A stretch of 22,873 nt of DNA. It comes from a virus. Position numbers and translations under genes: made by a program. Positions 19,415-22,873 of this stretch are shown in pieces. The notes beneath the pieces were generated by a model. The model made no database searches, was not told the origin of the DNA, and was given only the letters and a program-made list of their open reading frames with translations. The DNA is taken from the IMG/VR virus record IMGVR_UViG_3300035092_000005, positions 1 through 22,873 of that record. One strand, given 5' to 3'. Within the stretch, counting starts at the first letter, position 1; each line of letters opens with the position of its first letter.

Positions 19415-20565
19415 TAGAACATGTAGCTAACACGGATTCGATCCAAATTTGCGGGCGGAGAGACAAACACGATCGAATTAGTCGTGATCGTATAGTCCTC
19501 ACCACCCGGTTCTTGTAAAAGGCCATTTAAAAACACTTCTTCTTTTCCAGATGCGGGGGTGTTAGCAAGGGTAAATGTATCGTTAACCCCGTTCACCGTA
19601 CCGCTCGGTGTTTCTCGCACCTGTCGCCGCGCTCCTGTTCCCAGCTTGGCCGCAGTAACGCCTGCGTCCTTGACCTGTAACGTATCCGTGGCAATCTCGA
19701 TCGTTGAGCCATCAACATTGACTGAAAGAGCCGATCCGCCGCCCCCGGCTAGACCAGCTCCAGCAACGGAAGTATTCAGTTCTGTTCCGGTAACCCCAGC
19801 AGGGGCGACCTTGATCCCAGACGATGATCGCCCAATCGTAGAGCCATCCAGCTTCACGCGCACGCCCGAGCTAATTTCAATACCATCCCCGGCAGCTACA
19901 CCTACGTTATTCGCGCCTACCGTCAACGAGGAATCGGCAGCGACAACATCAATTGTCTGACCTGTACGAGTTAAGCCGGCACCTGCAAGAATGTCTGATG
20001 GGCCGGGAAGCTGGACACTCGTCACGGCTGTTGTGCCGAGCGTGCCACCTTGGTCAGCGGTCACTAACCAGAGCGTATCGTGATTGACTGTGCCCTCGGC
20101 AATCGGAACAATTGCCCCAACAAGTTCGGTCCACGTATCTCCATCCGTGGTCCTGACCCATGCGCCAGACTTCATCAAGTAGAGGCCGTTTTCTTCTTGG
20201 GCGGTCTGGTTTTTAACGAAGATTCGATCGTCCGCAGATCCGGCCACGCCATCGATTGTTTGCGTCCCTGAGAGAGTAATGTTCGCCGTAGTCGCTAATC
20301 GAAAAACGTTCTTCGCACTCCCAGAAGCAATGGCAGCAACCGCCGCATCGAGTTGGCTCCTGTTTATCGCATCGCCCGGGTTAACGCCATCACTAACACT
20401 CGTAAGCTTGTGCGACCCCATCGACTGATCGCCCGTGAACGCTTGACCACCATCAGCCTGAATTACTGGCTCAGCTAGTTTCGACAGCGCGATTGCCGCG
20501 GATCCGTTGATTTCCGCATCGGTGATCGTGGCTGCCATGATTTGCGTGTTGCCCCTGATTTTCAT
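19414..20565 (-). CDS. putative tail fibre / collar-type protein, 383 aa
   Basis: A 383-residue protein with an AAGGAG site ten bases before the ATG. Residues about 80-195 contain the domain VFRLATTANITLSGTQTIDG ... DDRIFVKNQTAQEENGLYLM ... SGAWVRTTDGDTW, widespread in phage fibre proteins. A middle region has beta-helix-like repeats (VGANNVGVAAGDGIEISSGV, AGLAGGGGSALSVNVDGS). The last 65 residues carry TFTLANTPASGKEEVFLNGL and end RIRVSYMF, a small beta module shared with the collagen-like protein next upstream. A trimeric host-binding fibre is likely. Confidence 0.8.
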   Translation of the reverse strand: MKIRGNTQIMAATITDAEINGSAAIALSKLAEPVIQADGGQAFTGDQSMGSHKLTSVSDGVNPGDAINRSQLDAAVAAIASGSAKNVFRLATTANITLSGTQTIDGVAGSADDRIFVKNQTAQEENGLYLMKSGAWVRTTDGDTWTELVGAIVPIAEGTVNHDTLWLVTADQGGTLGTTAVTSVQLPGPSDILAGAGLTRTGQTIDVVAADSSLTVGANNVGVAAGDGIEISSGVRVKLDGSTIGRSSSGIKVAPAGVTGTELNTSVAGAGLAGGGGSALSVNVDGSTIEIATDTLQVKDAGVTAAKLGTGARRQVRETPSGTVNGVNDTFTLANTPASGKEEVFLNGLLQEPGGEDYTITTNSIVFVSPPANLDRIRVSYMF

Positions 20566-20586
20566 TAGCTGTGTACTCCTTGAAGG

Positions 20587-21000
20587 TTAATAGTTGTAAG
20601 CGAAACTGAGATGGTCGCCAAGCATCAGTGAAAGATCTGGAAGTAGTGTAACCGTCGCTCCCGTAAGAGCGTAGCTTGATGAGTGTTGCAGTAAGCCGTT
20701 GACGAACACTCGCAACGAGGCCGCGATTGGCACATGGGCTAGTACAAACTCTGAGGGAACAATACTCGCTATCTGCGTTTCTTCAAAGGCTGAACTACCG
20801 CCCGCTTCTCCCGGCGGTCCCTGTGGTCCGGTTGGTCCTACCGCTCCCGCTGGTCCGGGCTCACTGACTTCAAGAATCTCAACCCCAGTTTCTTCACTGA
20901 CTACGAGGGTGACTTCCTCAACTACTTCAACCGTGCCTGCTTCCTCGATGACGATTTCAAATTCATCGAGATCTACAACTACCTGTTCCCCAGTCGGCAT
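20587..21000 (-). CDS. collagen-like phage structural protein, 137 aa
   Basis: A 137-residue protein in three parts: a very acidic, valine-rich N-terminus (residues 1-47, e.g. EIVIEEAGTVEVVEEVTLVV), six Gly-X-Y triplets at 49-66 (GPAGAVGPTGPQGPPGEA) that can form a short collagen triple helix, and a C-terminal beta module with VFVNGLLQ and DHLSFAYNY. Short collagen segments trimerise phage fibres. Its ATG overlaps the stop of the gene upstream (TGATG). Confidence 0.85.
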   Translation of the reverse strand: MPTGEQVVVDLDEFEIVIEEAGTVEVVEEVTLVVSEETGVEILEVSEPGPAGAVGPTGPQGPPGEAGGSSAFEETQIASIVPSEFVLAHVPIAASLRVFVNGLLQHSSSYALTGATVTLLPDLSLMLGDHLSFAYNY

Positions 21001-21362
21001 CAGACTTTCTTCTCAAGGGTCAGAGTCCCGCGCAGTTTGCGCAATATGTTTCCGGCTGAATCGGTTACTTCAAAACGATAGGAAGCAGCATCCCATGTGT
21101 AGGTGTCGGTAACTTCGTCGGCAATGAAGATAGTGATCTTCTTGTTTGTGTAGTCGATGACGATGTTCTGATCCGCTGGGCCATCAGTGATGATCTGAAT
21201 TGGCTCGCTGTTATCGGGGCGGATGAAAAACAGGGCCGAGTCCAGACCGTCTAATGACAGCAACTCCCCAGCCTGATTGCGAAACTTGATGACACGAGTG
21301 AAGGATGCGCCCTGTTTGACAATGAAGTCCTTTTGCGGGGTTTTCTGGGGATCGGGTGTCAT
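21000..21362 (-). CDS. Ig-like/baseplate-type domain protein, 120 aa
   Basis: A 120-residue all-beta protein: FIVKQGASFTRVIKFRNQAG, LSLDGLDSALFFIRPDNSEP, ITIFIADEVTDTYTWDAASY, then RFEVTDSAGNILRKLRGTLT. The leading F-x-V-x-Q-G-x-x-F and the closing strand pair resemble the Ig-like N-terminal domains of baseplate upper (BppU-like) and head-tail decoration proteins. There is no ribosome site; a TATACT box nine bases before the ATG hints at a leaderless start. Confidence 0.75.
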   Translation of the reverse strand: MTPDPQKTPQKDFIVKQGASFTRVIKFRNQAGELLSLDGLDSALFFIRPDNSEPIQIITDGPADQNIVIDYTNKKITIFIADEVTDTYTWDAASYRFEVTDSAGNILRKLRGTLTLEKKV

Positions 21363-21400
21363 CGCAGCGCAGTATAGCGTACTTGAATGCTAGGGCTTAA
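21363..21400 (-). promoter_or_regulatory. possible promoter giving a leaderless transcript
   Basis: On the minus strand TATACT (21371-21376) ends eight bases before the ATG at 21362. A start of transcription seven bases downstream would fall within two bases of that ATG, and no Shine-Dalgarno site precedes it. The -35 match is poor (TTAAGC, 18-base spacing). A hairpin of GCTTAA and TTAAGC (21395-21413) lies just upstream, after the stop of the hydrolase gene. Confidence 0.3.
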
Positions 21401-21414
21401 TAATAATTTAAGCA

Positions 21415-22873
21415 TCAGAATGCCTGAATCTGCGTAGCGATAAGCGGAGCTACGATATCGTTACCAGCATCTGTGAGATGAACTAAATCGGAATAGTAAG
21501 TCGTATTCGTCTCGTCGCCTGTATCGCCTATTGTTGAGTTACCCGCAAGATTAGCTACCAGATAACCCTCCACAGCCGCATTCGAGGCGAGCAAACTATT
21601 AAACGATGCTCGCCAGGTTGCGAAATCGCCCGGCGTTCCTGAGTTGGAGCGCGGTAAGACGTTAGGGATGACTACATTAAAACCTACTTCCTGCGCCATG
21701 TGGCAGAGCGTCAGAATCGAAGCGAACGCTTGCGCCGCAGTCACTGAGGAGTCTGCATAGTGGTGGTTTGTGGCCTCCCACATTACATAGATGTTCTTCG
21801 ATCGCTTTGGATTATACAGAGGGGCGATCTGCGAGCCAAAATCCGCGATCATCTGCGGCGTTGTTTGTCCTGACACGCCGAAGTTCTGCACCACAAACTC
21901 AGACTCCAGCGGAGATCCGGCCGCGCAGTTACCGGCAAGACAATTATTGATCCTTACTTGTAAGGAATTGCTCATCAGCGAATTGCCATCGAGCACCAGC
22001 AATGGTGCTAATACTCCGCTTTCTTCGAGCGCGTAGGTCTGCATAAAAAACTGGTTAACTCGCTTGACCGTCGCGGTTGTGTGTGCCTGATCGAAGAGCC
22101 AGACTTCATCATAATCACCGTCCCAGTAACGTCCCGTTGTTAATCGATCTGAGCCGATCAATGAAGCGCGCAGATTTCCAGTTGAACGAAATACGAAACA
22201 TCTGACAGAGGTCGATTTAAGCAGGTTAATCGGCACATCCTCAAACCCGTTGACCCACGCCGCGCCGTTTCGCAGGTTTGAATTAGCGTTAGTTGAACTA
22301 ATGAGTTTATTCCCATCGCCACCGTGAAAGTCAAAGTAAGTTGCCGGACTACCGAGAAACCCGGCGCTATCCTGCGATCCGGTGCGGTGCTTCATGACGA
22401 AGTAGGCGGTCCTGATCGTCGTCACTTCTGTAAAACTCAGATAGTCGTTTGAGCCGTCCATTCGGATCGTAGGTTGGCCGTTCTGCTCATTAGTCTGATA
22501 TGACGGTTTATTTCCTGACGTAGTTTGCACCGCCGGATCATTTGTAGTTGAGACGTCCGGAACGGATGCGATCGGATCACCATCGACCAGCGACGTAATG
22601 TTGCGAGAACTCCAGCCGCGAAGTAAACCCGGGGCGGATGCGGGATCAAGTGGCACTACCGTCTCTACCAATCCGTGTTGGCGCATGGTCCCTATGATGA
22701 CGTTGTCTTTTTGCGCCAGTGAGTTGATGAGATTTTTAATAGCGGGTAGAACGTTGTTAACAAGATCATCGCGTAGGGCATCGACACTTGCTGGTGAGTC
22801 TCCCGGGTTCGGAATGATGGCTGCGGGACTGTCTGCGAAGTCTGCTATCGGAGGCTGTTGTTCAGTTACAACC
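21415..22873 (-). CDS. tail-associated LamG plus SGNH hydrolase (5' end outside window)
   Basis: The frame stays open past the ATG at 22686 to the window edge, adding 62 residues (SVDALRDDLVNNVLPAIKNL, then DNVIIGT), and that ATG lacks a proper ribosome site, so the true start lies outside. Counting from that Met, residues 20-215 are a LamG-type sandwich (GWSSRNITSLVDGDP, then YQTNEQNGQPTIRMDGSNDY). Residues 228-423 form an SGNH hydrolase: DGNS (233-236, catalytic Ser236), NFGVSGQTT with Gly270, EATNHH with Asn307, and DLVH with D400 and H403. Such phage enzymes remove acyl groups from capsular or lipopolysaccharide sugars. Confidence 0.88.
   Translation of the reverse strand, partial: VVTEQQPPIADFADSPAAIIPNPGDSPASVDALRDDLVNNVLPAIKNLINSLAQKDNVIIGTMRQHGLVETVVPLDPASAPGLLRGWSSRNITSLVDGDPIASVPDVSTTNDPAVQTTSGNKPSYQTNEQNGQPTIRMDGSNDYLSFTEVTTIRTAYFVMKHRTGSQDSAGFLGSPATYFDFHGGDGNKLISSTNANSNLRNGAAWVNGFEDVPINLLKSTSVRCFVFRSTGNLRASLIGSDRLTTGRYWDGDYDEVWLFDQAHTTATVKRVNQFFMQTYALEESGVLAPLLVLDGNSLMSNSLQVRINNCLAGNCAAGSPLESEFVVQNFGVSGQTTPQMIADFGSQIAPLYNPKRSKNIYVMWEATNHHYADSSVTAAQAFASILTLCHMAQEVGFNVVIPNVLPRSNSGTPGDFATWRASFNSLLASNAAVEGYLVANLAGNSTIGDTGDETNTTYYSDLVHLTDAGNDIVAPLIATQIQAF

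Overview
This window looks like part of a tailed bacteriophage or prophage genome (Caudoviricetes-like) from an unidentified bacterium. The evidence is dense small genes with stop/start overlaps (ATGA, TAATG, GTGA), good Shine-Dalgarno sites, a phage recombination exonuclease, a Lar-type zinc protein, a Nudix hydrolase, an XRE regulator and a run of tail or appendage proteins. No terminase, portal, capsid, integrase or lysis gene and no RNA gene is visible, so this is only part of the genome. The host cannot be named from the sequence.

Layout. (1) 1-2986, minus strand: a leftward block with its own strong promoter (3083-3111). It holds a small membrane protein, a DUF559-type nuclease with zinc-finger tail, a Nudix hydrolase, two probable replication proteins, an unknown protein, and the start of an NrdR-like zinc-ribbon protein cut by the window edge. 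(2) 3221-13391, minus strand: a leftward early operon of about thirty small genes. It carries the recombination pair (YqaJ/lambda-type exonuclease 4861-5622 and a large conserved phage protein 7182-8231 that may be its annealing partner), a Lar-family protein, two neighbouring SWIM-type zinc proteins and many other Cys-rich small proteins. (3) 13392-13619: a divergent control region with a TTGACA promoter for the leftward operon and two copies of a TTAACT...AACTAAT element. (4) 13620-15755, plus strand: an XRE regulator, two small conserved phage genes, a LexA-type DNA-binding domain, a DUF4326 protein, and a frameshifted endonuclease VII. The endonuclease ends in what looks like the tail of a second DUF4326 gene and is followed by the tail of a second LexA-like gene, which suggests a recombination scar. 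(5) 15765-22873, minus strand: tail fibre and appendage proteins, including an 868-residue repeat-containing fibre with a LamG-like domain, a collagen-like protein and a LamG plus SGNH hydrolase, open at the right edge.

Working together (inference): the XRE protein and its operators would control the leftward early operon; exonuclease, candidate annealing protein, DUF559 nuclease and endonuclease VII would form a recombination and repair set; the right-hand genes would build host-binding and surface-polymer-modifying tail parts.

Several genes are missed by a simple length-limited search: 1-170, 5619-5789, 6053-6151, 8232-8418, 10896-11036, and the joined forms of 4345-4762 and 15149-15678. 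Three genes need a one-base shift to read through. These may be true decay or assembly errors.
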